Virus record (IMG/VR): IMGVR_UViG_3300042521_002927 | Span: 1-23,609 of that record | From: a virus | Length of the DNA stretch: 23,609 bases | Strand: one strand, 5' to 3' | Shown: in pieces, positions 6,382 through 14,140 of the stretch | How the letters are laid out: every line of letters begins with the position of its first letter | Numbering within the stretch: the first letter of the stretch is position 1 | Translations under genes and position numbers: made by a program | Notes under the pieces: model-generated | Database searches by the model: none | What the model was told of the DNA's origin: nothing | The model's input: the letters and a program-made list of their open reading frames with translations, nothing else

Positions 6382-7167
6382 TCAGCATTCCTCGGTAGCG
6401 ATCCATTGCAGCGCGCCGTCCACCGCGCCGAGGACATGCGTGCCGGATGTGGGCGGAGCAGTAAAAGGCACCCACCCGCCGGACTGGGCGACGAGGAGTT
6501 GGCCGTCCACTACGCCTCGGCCAAAAGGCTCCCAAGTTTCGTCAGTTGCATTCCAGCGAAGTAGTTCGTTATTAATCGTGCCAGAGGGGCCGGGCACCCA
6601 GTTTTTAGCAATCGCATCCCACTTTAAGAGTTGGCCTGCTGCCGTTCCCGCGCCCTGCGACTCCCAGCCGTTGGTTGCGTCCCATTGCAGAAAGGCTCCC
6701 TCTGCGCTGCCGGAAAAAGGCACCCAGTTTTTACTAATCGCATTCCACTTTAAGAGTTGGCCTGCTGCCGTTCCCGCGCCCTGCGACTCCCAGCCGTTTA
6801 CGGCGTCCCATTGTGGGAATGCTCCCTCTGCGCTGCCGGAAAATCGAAGCCATTTTTTCGCAGAAGAATCCCAGCGCAAAAACTGACCTTTGAAATTTCC
6901 TTTTTCCAACGGTTCGGACCAAGACAAGTCGGCTTTTAGAAATAAACCTTCCGCTTCCTCCGGTGGGTTGGGAATCTTGAGCCTGCGCGCGCTATGACCA
7001 CCCGCGCCAGTTGTTTGATCAACAAGACCATCTGCGACAACCAATGATGCAAAAACAAAATTTTTATCTAAGTCGGTGCCGCGAATTTGGTATGGGTAGC
7101 CTCCGTTTGCCGGATTCCCACCAGATTTGGCGGCTTGCTCAAAGGAGACTGGAGGGTCGCTCGTCAT
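6382..7167 (-). CDS. Tail fibre/tip protein with ~21-residue Trp repeats
   Basis: A 261-residue protein. Residues ~1-75 form an N-terminal domain. Residues ~100-245 are six to seven copies of a 21-22 residue bead of the form GQLLKWNAxxKxWVP: GQFLRWDSSAKKWLRFSGS, GAFPQWDAVNGWESQGAGT, GQLLKWNAISKNWVPFSGS, and so on. Similar 'GqvLtWngt.WvP' beads are frequent in phage fibre shafts. Two neighbouring double-beads are nearly identical at DNA level with a 126-base period (about 6595-6720 and 6721-6846). The start is an ATGA overlap with the upstream Ig-type gene (7164-7167). The protein ends in a short ALQWIATEEC tail. It is probably a fibre shaft or tail-tip decoration; copy number may vary between relatives. 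Confidence 0.7.
   Translation of the reverse strand: MTSDPPVSFEQAAKSGGNPANGGYPYQIRGTDLDKNFVFASLVVADGLVDQTTGAGGHSARRLKIPNPPEEAEGLFLKADLSWSEPLEKGNFKGQFLRWDSSAKKWLRFSGSAEGAFPQWDAVNGWESQGAGTAAGQLLKWNAISKNWVPFSGSAEGAFLQWDATNGWESQGAGTAAGQLLKWDAIAKNWVPGPSGTINNELLRWNATDETWEPFGRGVVDGQLLVAQSGGWVPFTAPPTSGTHVLGAVDGALQWIATEEC
6595..6846 (-). repeat. 126-bp tandem duplication inside fibre gene
   Basis: Copy one starts at 6595 and copy two at 6721, both beginning cacccagttttta. They share long exact stretches, for example from ctttaagagttggcctgctg onwards for about 40 bases. The period is exactly 42 codons, so the reading frame is kept and two 21-residue beads are added per copy. Confidence 0.75.
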
Positions 7168-9605
7168 AATTGAGTGAAAACAACTTCGTAGGCTGTTGTA
7201 ACTGTAACCTCATCGTAATCGCCATAGGGCACTACATCGTATCGCTCTGTGAATGCGGTGACTGATTTGCCATATCCAGCGATGTCTTCTACGCCAGCCT
7301 CCCCTTCAGGGCTTCCAACAGAGTCCTTATATTCAACAGTGCGGCGCACGGTGTGGGTGTTTGCAAAAATATTTACGCTTCGTTCACTGTAACTGCCCAT
7401 CCATACCGGGGAGCCTCCTCCAGGTGGAACAACTAGAATTTTATCCCGCACTTTTGCGCTCTGGATGCGTGATTGAGATCGCCGGTGCTCACCACCTGTG
7501 CGGCCGTAAGCAGTCACAACCATTTCGACAAAGCCATTATCCACACTTCGAAAATCTGGTGCCGGAAATATTTTAAGGTCGGAAATCGATGTGCTTTCTG
7601 TATCTAGAGTTGCGCCTTCTGCAAAGCGAGCTCGAGCTGCGGATTCGTTCAGAGGACGCATTTTGTAAGTCTCGCTTACAAGCACAAGCCCAGATGGGAA
7701 AGTTTTAACGGTTCTTCCAGGTTGAAGGACTGGCGTCGTTTGTCCGTAGAAAAACGGTCCCGTGATTTGAATTGAAACTTCTGCGCTATCCTCTCCGTAG
7801 TTGTTTTTGCCGATTACAGTGAACTTGCCTTCATACGGATTTGAAAGAGTGCCGCTTATATTACCAAAAGAATCGATCTGGATGCCGCCCGGTAGACCTC
7901 TGGCATCCCAACTTTCTACGGGTCGTGAGGCCAAGTCGTTAAGCGAAATTTGAAAAGAAAATTTGCGATCCGTCTTCGCTTTTAAAACTTGATTGCGCTT
8001 GATAGACGGAGCTGCAAAAGCAACATCAAAAGTGATGGTGGCAGAAGCCGAATCCCATTTGTTTTTTGCAAAGACTGTTACTGTGTATGATCCAGATTTA
8101 GTTGCGCGGCCCGAAAATTTACCTTTTGAAAAGGTAATCCCTGGCGGCAAAAATGAAGTCGTCCATTCCTCAACTATGGAGCGTCCAGCGGTAATTGTCG
8201 GCACGGTAAAATCAACATTTTCGTTTAAAGATAATTCCAGCCCGGCATCTAATGGCGTAACAATTTTCGCCCCAATATCGATAGTGCATTGCGCAGTTGT
8301 TTGGTAGCCAGTCGCTCCTGTGGCGGTGGCTGAAAATACGCTGCGAAGAGGGTTGGCTGGCGTGCCTGTAATTTTCCCAGTTTGAGAATCTAAAACCGCC
8401 CACGCTGGCAAGCTTGAACATGCCCAGCTTACGGCTCCAGTAGCGCTCAGATTTTGAGAAAACAATTTCCCTGCTGCACCAACAAAGTTTTGCGAAACAA
8501 AAACAGGCGGGCCTGAGACGATGTTAATTGTAATCGTAGCCGATGACGCTCCGAGAGCGTTTGTCGCGGTGAAAACAACAGTGAAAACGCCCGCCTTCAG
8601 CGGAGTGCCAGTAAGTCGCCCGGTGTTAGCATTAAGCGTTAATCCCTGCGGCAGTCTGTTGGATGACCAGAATTTTACAAAACTTTGATTACTAGTCTCG
8701 AGCGTGTAATCCAATGCCACCCCAACATTTGCGGATATTTGCGTTGATACAATATCTGGCACCGTCGCGGTCTGCGGAATCACCTCAAGGTGAACCGTAT
8801 CATTGTCCACTCCTCCCGGACCTGTCGCTGTTATTAAAAACGAAAATTCGCCGGATTCAGGTGCGGTCGCCGTCAGCTTCCCTGTGGATGCGTCAAGCTG
8901 CACCCATGCCGGAAGGTTTAACGAGGAATAATTGGTGATGGGAAACGAAGATTGCGACTCTTCAAAGCTTGCTCGACTTTGAATGTTTCCTTCAAAAGCA
9001 ACTCCTTTTACAAGTGAAAATGTTTGATTTGGAAGTAGCTGCGGAGCGCCATAGTCAACCAATATGGTGACCAGTGCGGAGCCAGCCCCCGTTGCATTGG
9101 TAGCCGTTACGGTGAAGGCATAGCTCCCCACATATGGTGGAGTGCCAGACACGACTCCTGTTGCTTGGTTTATTGTGGCCCAATAAGGTAAGTCTTGAGC
9201 AAAAAAGCCTTCCCAAGCTCTATCGCCTGCGGGACGGTTTACAGTATCCTGAAGAATTATTTGTTGGCTAAAAGGCAGATCCGCTCGAGCATTGCAAACT
9301 TGCCCTGTCGTAATGATCGGCGCGCCGACGGCAATCGAAATCTTAAATCCTCGTGTATACGGTATATAGTTGTTATTTATTGAACCAGTAACTTGAGGAG
9401 TAAAATTGCCCACCTCGAGGGGCCTACCTTGAATTACGCCTGAAGCACTTATTTCCAGCCCATTGGGCAATCCAGAGATATTGCCCCAAAACAAAGGACT
9501 TGGAGTAGAACGGAGCTGGTAGCTAAAAAGCTCATTGAAAATGCCTTTCTGATCTGGCACTTCGTAGATGTAGATTAAACTTTTATTTTGGCCGTCAGAT
9601 AGCAT
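7164..9605 (-). CDS. Large putative-Ig (He_PIG-like) repeat protein behind the tape measure
   Basis: An 813-residue protein. Residues ~30-616 contain seven repeats spaced about 85-90 residues, each with the signature 'LPxGLxlxxxtGxlsGTPxxxGxfxfxvtAtN'. The LP positions are about 46, 139, 231, 318, 399, 486 and 571; the clearest copy is LPQGLTLNANTGRLTGTPLK. This is the pattern of the 'putative Ig' (He_PIG) domain found in surface and adhesion proteins. Residues ~617-813 are a separate C-terminal domain without recognised motifs (GQTTPVLQPGRTVKTFPSGL at its start). There is no signal peptide. It starts 2 bases after the tape-measure stop and has no Shine-Dalgarno. It takes the place where distal tail/hub proteins usually lie, so it may be a tail-tip or adhesion protein. 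The gene is more A/T-rich than the head genes, suggesting a different history. Confidence 0.72.
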   Translation of the reverse strand: MLSDGQNKSLIYIYEVPDQKGIFNELFSYQLRSTPSPLFWGNISGLPNGLEISASGVIQGRPLEVGNFTPQVTGSINNNYIPYTRGFKISIAVGAPIITTGQVCNARADLPFSQQIILQDTVNRPAGDRAWEGFFAQDLPYWATINQATGVVSGTPPYVGSYAFTVTATNATGAGSALVTILVDYGAPQLLPNQTFSLVKGVAFEGNIQSRASFEESQSSFPITNYSSLNLPAWVQLDASTGKLTATAPESGEFSFLITATGPGGVDNDTVHLEVIPQTATVPDIVSTQISANVGVALDYTLETSNQSFVKFWSSNRLPQGLTLNANTGRLTGTPLKAGVFTVVFTATNALGASSATITINIVSGPPVFVSQNFVGAAGKLFSQNLSATGAVSWACSSLPAWAVLDSQTGKITGTPANPLRSVFSATATGATGYQTTAQCTIDIGAKIVTPLDAGLELSLNENVDFTVPTITAGRSIVEEWTTSFLPPGITFSKGKFSGRATKSGSYTVTVFAKNKWDSASATITFDVAFAAPSIKRNQVLKAKTDRKFSFQISLNDLASRPVESWDARGLPGGIQIDSFGNISGTLSNPYEGKFTVIGKNNYGEDSAEVSIQITGPFFYGQTTPVLQPGRTVKTFPSGLVLVSETYKMRPLNESAARARFAEGATLDTESTSISDLKIFPAPDFRSVDNGFVEMVVTAYGRTGGEHRRSQSRIQSAKVRDKILVVPPGGGSPVWMGSYSERSVNIFANTHTVRRTVEYKDSVGSPEGEAGVEDIAGYGKSVTAFTERYDVVPYGDYDEVTVTTAYEVVFTQL

Positions 9606-9607
9606 AA

Positions 9608-12220
9608 TTATACAAGGGCTGCGACCGGCAGCTTGGGTTCAAGTTTTTCAACGACGCACCGTTTTAGCTCTTCAACGAATCCGCGAATCTCTCTGAGGAT
9701 GCCGCTCGTGCCGCTCTTCGCAGAGATGTCGAGTTCGATGCCTTCCTTGAGTTGCTGGCGGATGTTTTCGATGGACTGCTCTGCGTCGAGTTCGACGGCG
9801 ACGCCTCCGCCGAGGCCGGCGAGTTGCTCCTCGGCTTTGGTGATGTCGGCGTTGACTTCGACGGTCTTGGGGTTCGCCAGCGTGGCGACTTGCTCCTCGG
9901 CGGTGGTGGTGTTGGCCTCGAGCGGGAGGATGGTTTTCTTGCCGGTGATGGTGTCTTGGATGCCCTGCCAGGTTGAGTTGAAGGCATCCGAGTCGATTGG
10001 GTTGACGGCGAGTTTGTCTTTCGACTCTCCGACAAAATCGATGATCGCTTGGAGTTGTTCCTTGCCGGTCAGTGAGAGATCGCGGACGCCGAGTTTTTTG
10101 GCGATGTCGGCAAAAGACATGTTTTGCAAATCGACATTCATGTATTGGCCGAATGCCTCGATCTCGGCGCGCGCGGCCTTGGCGTCGAGTTTAGCCTCTT
10201 CGACGGCCTTGGATTTTTCGATCTTGCCCATCGCCTCGAGGAAGGACTTGGAGCCTCCGAGCGCGTTTTCCATGGCCTGCGCGTCTTCCTTGGCGGTGGT
10301 AAAGGCTGGCGGCTTGATGTTGTCGGCGTTGATCTTTGCGGCGGCGAGGTTGTTGGCAAATGCTGCGGCTTGCTCCTCACCCATGCCGGAGGCGATAGCT
10401 TTCTTCCAAGCGTCGAGCCATTCCTTTTTCTTGGTAAGGTATTCGATTTCCTCCTTGTTCCCGGTGCCTTTGGCTTCGGCGAGTTCCAACTCTACTTGCA
10501 GGGCGGCTTGAGCTTGCGCTGTGCGCTCAGCTTCTTTGGCCGCGATCTCAGCTTGCTTGGCAGCGACTTCTGCGGCCTTCTCGGCATGCTTGCCGTATGT
10601 ATCGACCAGCGTTTTTGCAAGCTGATCTTGCACGGAGAGCTGTTCATTCAAACCGCCAAGGGATTGGCTTTGCTCCTCGGTTTTGCCCACAAGGGATTCG
10701 CCGAGCGACAGATTGCTGGAGAGCAGTTCTTGGTTGCCGGTGACCTGCTCGTTGACGCCTGCCCAGGCTGAAGCCACACCGTCAAGTTGAGGTGCAAACT
10801 CTGCGTTAAGTGAAAATGAGGAAGCGATGCTCTCGCCTGTGGCATCGGCTTGCGTCCCGAGCGCGCCGACCTTGCCAGTGGCCGTGCTGGAGGCTGTGCC
10901 AACTTCGCCGATTTTCCCTGCCGCCGCCGTAGCGGAGTCCCCTGCATTGTCGATGCCTTGGGCGGCCGAGTCTTGGCTTGCGCGCAAATCTTTGCCACGG
11001 CTAGCAAGCGTCTCCATGAGGAATCCAAATGGAGTGAACTTATTAAAAGAATCGGCCATCATTTTATTGAAGCCATCGAGCGATGTCGTGACTCCACGGT
11101 ATGCGGTGCCGAGGATACCGGTGTCATTGGCCGCTTTGGTATTCGCATCTCCAAGGTCGCCCAAAATGTCAATGGCTCCGCGTGTGGCGTCTGTGAGATT
11201 AACCAAGATGGGAGTCAGATATTCCCCCACCCTCTGGCCAAGCCCGGCAGCGTCTACCTTCTCCATGCTGGAGCCGAGGTCGTCCACGGCAGGGATCACC
11301 TCGGATAAAACGCCTGCCGCAAATGCGGCCATCTTGCCTTTCACGGCATCGATTTTTTCACCGGCAGCGTCAAAGGTTGCGGCGTTCTCATCCATGACCT
11401 GTTCCATGGAACCGACCTTTTCCCTGGCATCGTCAATCGCCGGGGAGAAATCCGTAAGGAGCGGGAGGAGCTTTCCGCCGAGCTTGTCGCCGAAGACATC
11501 CGAAGCGGTCGCAGCGCGCTGCGTGGGGTCGTCGATTGCGGCGATCTTGTCCGCAAAAATCTGCATCTGCTCGGTGGGCGTCTTCCCTTGAAGCTCGGCC
11601 ATGGAAATGCCGAGGCGCTTCATGGTGTCGACCTGCTTGTCGCCTCCATTGGCCGCATCCTGCATGAAGTTTTGCAGTTTGTTGATTGAGGTGCCAACCG
11701 TCTCTGCGCCGAGACCTGCATTTTTGAAGGCAGTCTCCAGCACGAGTAATTTGCCTGCCGATTCCCCTGTGCGGGCGCTGAGTTCGCTCAGGCGTCCACC
11801 AAGATCAAGCGCATCTCCAAAGCCCTGAACCACTGCTTGCGCGCCTGTAAATGCAAGATCCACCGCTTTGTTGAACCCAGCGGCGGCGATGTTGCCGACA
11901 GACACGGCACCGGCCATTTTGGTAAATGATTCGTCAAAGAAACCTCCGAGACCGCTGGCTTTAGCGCCCACGCCTTCCAATTCCTTGCTGAGGTTGTCGA
12001 CCTTCGGGGCTGAAATTGCAGACTCATCGCCGATGGCTTTGAGCTTTTTTTCAAGACCTTCGGCTTGGCCGATTTTGCGCATCGTGCGCTCGAGTTCATC
12101 GAAGGAAAGTTCGCCGCCTTTTACCTTCCCTTGCAGGTCGGTCATCTCGGCTTGGATCGTCTTGAGCGTTTTTTCAAGACCGACATCTTGCGCGCCAAAT
12201 TCTACTGATACATCAGCCAT
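9608..12220 (-). CDS. Tail tape measure protein
   Basis: An 870-residue protein, the longest in the window and in the right place (after the assembly chaperone, before tip genes). Tape measures set tail length and are threaded through the tube; at roughly 1.5 angstrom per residue this suggests a tail near 130 nm. Residues ~1-75 are a coiled coil (EKTLKTIQAEMTDLQGKVKG). Residues ~95-150 are hydrophobic/small-residue rich (GAVSVGNIAAAGFNKAVDLA). Residues ~150-300 carry the usual tape-measure block (LSELSARTGESAGKLLVLET, INKLQNFMQDAANGG). A strong Ala/Glu/Lys coiled coil lies near 545-600. A perfect AGGAGG at 12237-12232 sits 11 bases before the ATG, overlapping the end of the previous gene. This is the clearest Shine-Dalgarno in the window, and the start is well supported. 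Confidence 0.92.
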   Translation of the reverse strand: MADVSVEFGAQDVGLEKTLKTIQAEMTDLQGKVKGGELSFDELERTMRKIGQAEGLEKKLKAIGDESAISAPKVDNLSKELEGVGAKASGLGGFFDESFTKMAGAVSVGNIAAAGFNKAVDLAFTGAQAVVQGFGDALDLGGRLSELSARTGESAGKLLVLETAFKNAGLGAETVGTSINKLQNFMQDAANGGDKQVDTMKRLGISMAELQGKTPTEQMQIFADKIAAIDDPTQRAATASDVFGDKLGGKLLPLLTDFSPAIDDAREKVGSMEQVMDENAATFDAAGEKIDAVKGKMAAFAAGVLSEVIPAVDDLGSSMEKVDAAGLGQRVGEYLTPILVNLTDATRGAIDILGDLGDANTKAANDTGILGTAYRGVTTSLDGFNKMMADSFNKFTPFGFLMETLASRGKDLRASQDSAAQGIDNAGDSATAAAGKIGEVGTASSTATGKVGALGTQADATGESIASSFSLNAEFAPQLDGVASAWAGVNEQVTGNQELLSSNLSLGESLVGKTEEQSQSLGGLNEQLSVQDQLAKTLVDTYGKHAEKAAEVAAKQAEIAAKEAERTAQAQAALQVELELAEAKGTGNKEEIEYLTKKKEWLDAWKKAIASGMGEEQAAAFANNLAAAKINADNIKPPAFTTAKEDAQAMENALGGSKSFLEAMGKIEKSKAVEEAKLDAKAARAEIEAFGQYMNVDLQNMSFADIAKKLGVRDLSLTGKEQLQAIIDFVGESKDKLAVNPIDSDAFNSTWQGIQDTITGKKTILPLEANTTTAEEQVATLANPKTVEVNADITKAEEQLAGLGGGVAVELDAEQSIENIRQQLKEGIELDISAKSGTSGILREIRGFVEELKRCVVEKLEPKLPVAALV

Positions 12221-12223
12221 GGT

Positions 12224-13039
12224 TTACGCGGCCTCCTGAAGTTTGAGTTGGCGCTTCTTGAGGATGGTCTCCATTTGTCGTTTCATTTTTTGAGCGACGA
12301 TGGCCATGCCGTTGAGTTGCTCGATCGTGGTCAGAACCTTGTCTGCATATTTGCAGGTGTTGGTGAGAACTACGGTTGGCGCAAAAACATTTCCCGTGCG
12401 GTCTTCGACTTTGCCCAAATTATAATTACTCAAATGCCGCGTGACCCAGCCAGGGATGCGGCTAGTCATAGAACCGGAAATGACTTTCTTGAGCTGATTC
12501 GCGCAAGCTGCCCAGCCTGACTTGGCCAAGCCGGACTTGGCCATTTGAGACTTCACATAGTCATCCAGCGTGCCGCCTGGAACGAAGTATTTGTCGATGA
12601 ACTTCCAGCGCCCGATGTCGCGTGTTCTGCTGCCAGCACTAGACATCGTCCCGTTTTGAAATGCGCCTTTGTGGATTTGTCTCAATGTTGAGGCTGTGGC
12701 ATCTGTAAGGAAATGAGCTTTGTCTGTGCCGTAAACGGTGCCGTCTTTTTTCACAAAGAGCCGGACATTTCCGGTGGAGTAATGCTCGGCATTTGCAGCC
12801 ATGAACCCTGTCAGCGATGCAAAGATGCCGTATCGTTTCTTGCCTCCAAGAAGGTCGCGCGCGATGGCCTTTTCACCCACCTGCTGGTCATTGCCAAAAG
12901 GCTGAGTGCGGCGTGCAAATTCGACGCAGAGAAGCCGAGCATTCAGATGGACCGCATCCGGGATCGTCTTTTCCAGGATTGTGGCGTAGTCCTTCATGAT
13001 CTGCTCGAATTTCAGGTTCTCGAATTTGAATTTAGCCAT
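12224..13039 (-). CDS. Unknown structural protein between chaperone and tape measure
   Basis: A 271-residue, Lys-rich protein beginning MAKFKFENLKFEQIMKDYAT. Landmarks are a helical N-terminus with LNARLLCVEFARRTQPFGND, then GEKAIARDLLGGKKRYGIFA, then a middle part with GRWKFIDKYFVPGGTLDDYV. Two segments are repeat-like (AKSGLAKSGW). The C-terminus is basic and helical (KMKRQMETILKKRQLKLQEA). No membrane segment is visible. Its ATG lies inside the final codons of the frameshifted chaperone extension (stop at 13034-13032), so translation is coupled. Phages normally place the tape measure directly after the chaperone, so an extra gene here is unusual. It could be a neck/tail-completion (HK97 gp10-type) or minor tail protein, but I cannot show it. 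AAAATAAAAA precedes the start. Confidence 0.65.
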   Translation of the reverse strand: MAKFKFENLKFEQIMKDYATILEKTIPDAVHLNARLLCVEFARRTQPFGNDQQVGEKAIARDLLGGKKRYGIFASLTGFMAANAEHYSTGNVRLFVKKDGTVYGTDKAHFLTDATASTLRQIHKGAFQNGTMSSAGSRTRDIGRWKFIDKYFVPGGTLDDYVKSQMAKSGLAKSGWAACANQLKKVISGSMTSRIPGWVTRHLSNYNLGKVEDRTGNVFAPTVVLTNTCKYADKVLTTIEQLNGMAIVAQKMKRQMETILKKRQLKLQEAA

Positions 13040-13663
13040 TTTTTATTTTCTCAAGGGCAGCGTCTAATTCGGCCACGGAGTCAAAAACGGACTGCGAGTT
13101 GTTTCGCGCCCAGTATTTTTTCTGTCCATTTGCCCAGGCGTCGGCGTGTAGGAGTTGCAAGCCTGCGGAGAATGGAAGTTCCTCGAGGATTTCGCGGAAG
13201 CCCCAGCCGGTGATCTTGGCAAGTCGGTAGACATAGCCTGCGAGCCAGTTGGGGCCATTTAGTTTCCCGCTGAATTTCCCTGCGAGTGGGTGGAAGCAGA
13301 CATGTAAAGCTCGAAGGCTTCATCCATCGCTTTGGAGAGCGTCTGCATATCATCGCGGTGCAGGATGTTTTTTTCGATCCACTGATCCACGGTAATCATG
13401 AAGGCGTCGTTATCGTTCACCACGCTGCGGACCTTTGGAATAGGCTCGGAGTGAAGGAACATGAAGGCAGCGCATTTCCAGATGAGGTCGCGGCCTTCGC
13501 CAAAGAATTTGTTGCGCTGCATCCAGGAGAGGGTGAGCGCGGAGATCGGGCGGAGTTCGCGGCCGGCGACCTGCTTGGGGCCATCCTCCATGCCTTGGAT
13601 GCGGAGGATTTCGTCGTCCGTGGTGAGTTCGTCTGTGTCTGTGTTTTTGGTTTTTTGTTTCAT
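13032..13663 (-). CDS. Tail assembly chaperone, -1 frameshift fusion product (gpGT-like)
   Basis: The 134-residue upstream frame (13663-13259) ends ...GNSAGN-stop. Its last codons are GCG GGA AAC TAA, containing the slippery heptamer GGGAAAC (13268-13262), phased as G GGA AAC. A -1 slip reads on as CTA AAT GGC and opens a 76-residue extension ending at a TAA at 13034-13032. The extension has no start codon of its own but reads like real protein (GPNWLAGYVYRLAKITGWGF, QLLHADAWANGQKKYWARNN). The fusion would be 210 residues. In lambda, gpG/gpGT are made the same way (GGGAAAG) and chaperone the tape measure. Just downstream, GGCCCC and GGGGC stretches about 45 bases apart could pair as a stimulatory structure. 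The position, heptamer and phase together make this convincing. Confidence 0.85.
13259..13663 (-). CDS. Tail assembly chaperone, short form (gpG-like)
   Basis: A 134-residue product of normal termination at 13259. I chose the ATG at 13663 (MKQKTKNTDTDELTTDDEIL), which overlaps the upstream stop as ATGA; a longer in-frame start at 13747 would lie deep inside the upstream gene. It is acidic at the N-terminus, then has a helical core (RPISALTLSWMQRNKFFGEG, LIWKCAAFMFLHSEPI) and a Ser/Gly/Asn-rich end where the frameshift site lies. By analogy with lambda gpG it should coat the tape measure during tail assembly in excess over the fusion form. It is probably not part of the finished virion. Confidence 0.8.
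   Translation of the reverse strand: MKQKTKNTDTDELTTDDEILRIQGMEDGPKQVAGRELRPISALTLSWMQRNKFFGEGRDLIWKCAAFMFLHSEPIPKVRSVVNDNDAFMITVDQWIEKNILHRDDMQTLSKAMDEAFELYMSASTHSQGNSAGN
13262..13268 (-). promoter_or_regulatory. Programmed -1 frameshift slippery site GGGAAAC
   Basis: The minus strand reads GGGAAAC in the X-XXY-YYZ phase, directly before the 0-frame TAA (13261-13259). The -1 frame downstream is open for 76 codons and has protein-like composition, whereas the two other frames there do not look coding. Confidence 0.85.
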
Positions 13664-14067
13664 AGAAATTTGGCGAAGCGTTTCTTGTCCTCGTCGGTGG
13701 CGTGCTCGGAGATGGCGATGGTCTTGCCGTTGCGCTCGATCACGCACATGCGCGGCGTGCGCTTCACGACGCCCACCAGCTCGTCGCGGTTCATCAATGC
13801 GGCGCGCATGTAGGCCACCGGGTGCTCGGGGTTTTTCTCACAAAAGTCATCGCCTTCGACGGTCATCCATCGGTTCACCTGATCGGCAGTCTGGCCGGTG
13901 GTGGGATGCAAAGCGTGAAACCAGAAGACCGTGCTTTCGTTGCCATTCTGGCGAGCTACTCGGGTCACTGGAGCAGCGTCGTTTTCAAAATTAAAACCAA
14001 GCGCCGTAAGCACTGACGCGACCTTGAGGTTCTGCGTCGAAAAAAGTTGGAGTATCTGTTTGCTCAT
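13660..14067 (-). CDS. Tail-module protein of unknown function
   Basis: A 135-residue protein. I chose the ATG at 14067 (MSKQILQLFSTQNLKVASVL); an in-frame GTG at 14085 would start inside a hairpin. It contains FWFHALHPTTGQTADQVNRW, AYMRAALMNRDELVGVVKR and IERNGKTIAISEHATDEDKK. No membrane segment or enzyme motif is visible. It lies between the tail tube gene and the assembly chaperone and is coupled to the latter by an ATGA overlap (13660-13663). That is the position where some phages encode an extra tail or chaperone-associated protein. The role is unknown. Confidence 0.65.
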   Translation of the reverse strand: MSKQILQLFSTQNLKVASVLTALGFNFENDAAPVTRVARQNGNESTVFWFHALHPTTGQTADQVNRWMTVEGDDFCEKNPEHPVAYMRAALMNRDELVGVVKRTPRMCVIERNGKTIAISEHATDEDKKRFAKFL

Positions 14068-14074
14068 TATTTCT

Positions 14075-14126
14075 GGCCGGTTCACCCGGTGGGCCTGCCG
14101 GGGAGCCGCTACGCGACTGCCCCGGC
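14075..14126 (-). repeat. Pair of GC-rich intergenic hairpins
   Basis: The gap between the tail tube gene and the next gene contains a long hairpin with arms GCCGGGG (14097-14103) and CCCCGGC (14120-14126), extended inside by CGC/GCG. A second hairpin has GGCC arms at 14075-14078 and 14092-14095 and CAC/GTG inside. There is no U-tract, so these are not ordinary terminators. They could stabilise or separate the abundant tail tube mRNA. The 12-mer gccgctacgcga (14105-14116) recurs at 5169-5180. Confidence 0.6.
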
Positions 14127-14140
14127 GAGGAGGTGAGGAA

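Noticed and set aside
9633-10511. Plus-strand open frame of 292 codons opposite the tape measure gene
   Set aside because: Ser/Ala/Leu-rich antisense shadow of the Ala/Lys/Glu-rich tape measure; no domain and no neighbours on that strand.
13064-13258. Stand-alone 64-residue ORF after the chaperone gene
   Set aside because: Its translation (Pro/Ser/Thr-rich) is unlike a protein, while the overlapping -1 frame is protein-like and linked by a slippery heptamer. The start at 13258 is a coincidental ATG after the stop.
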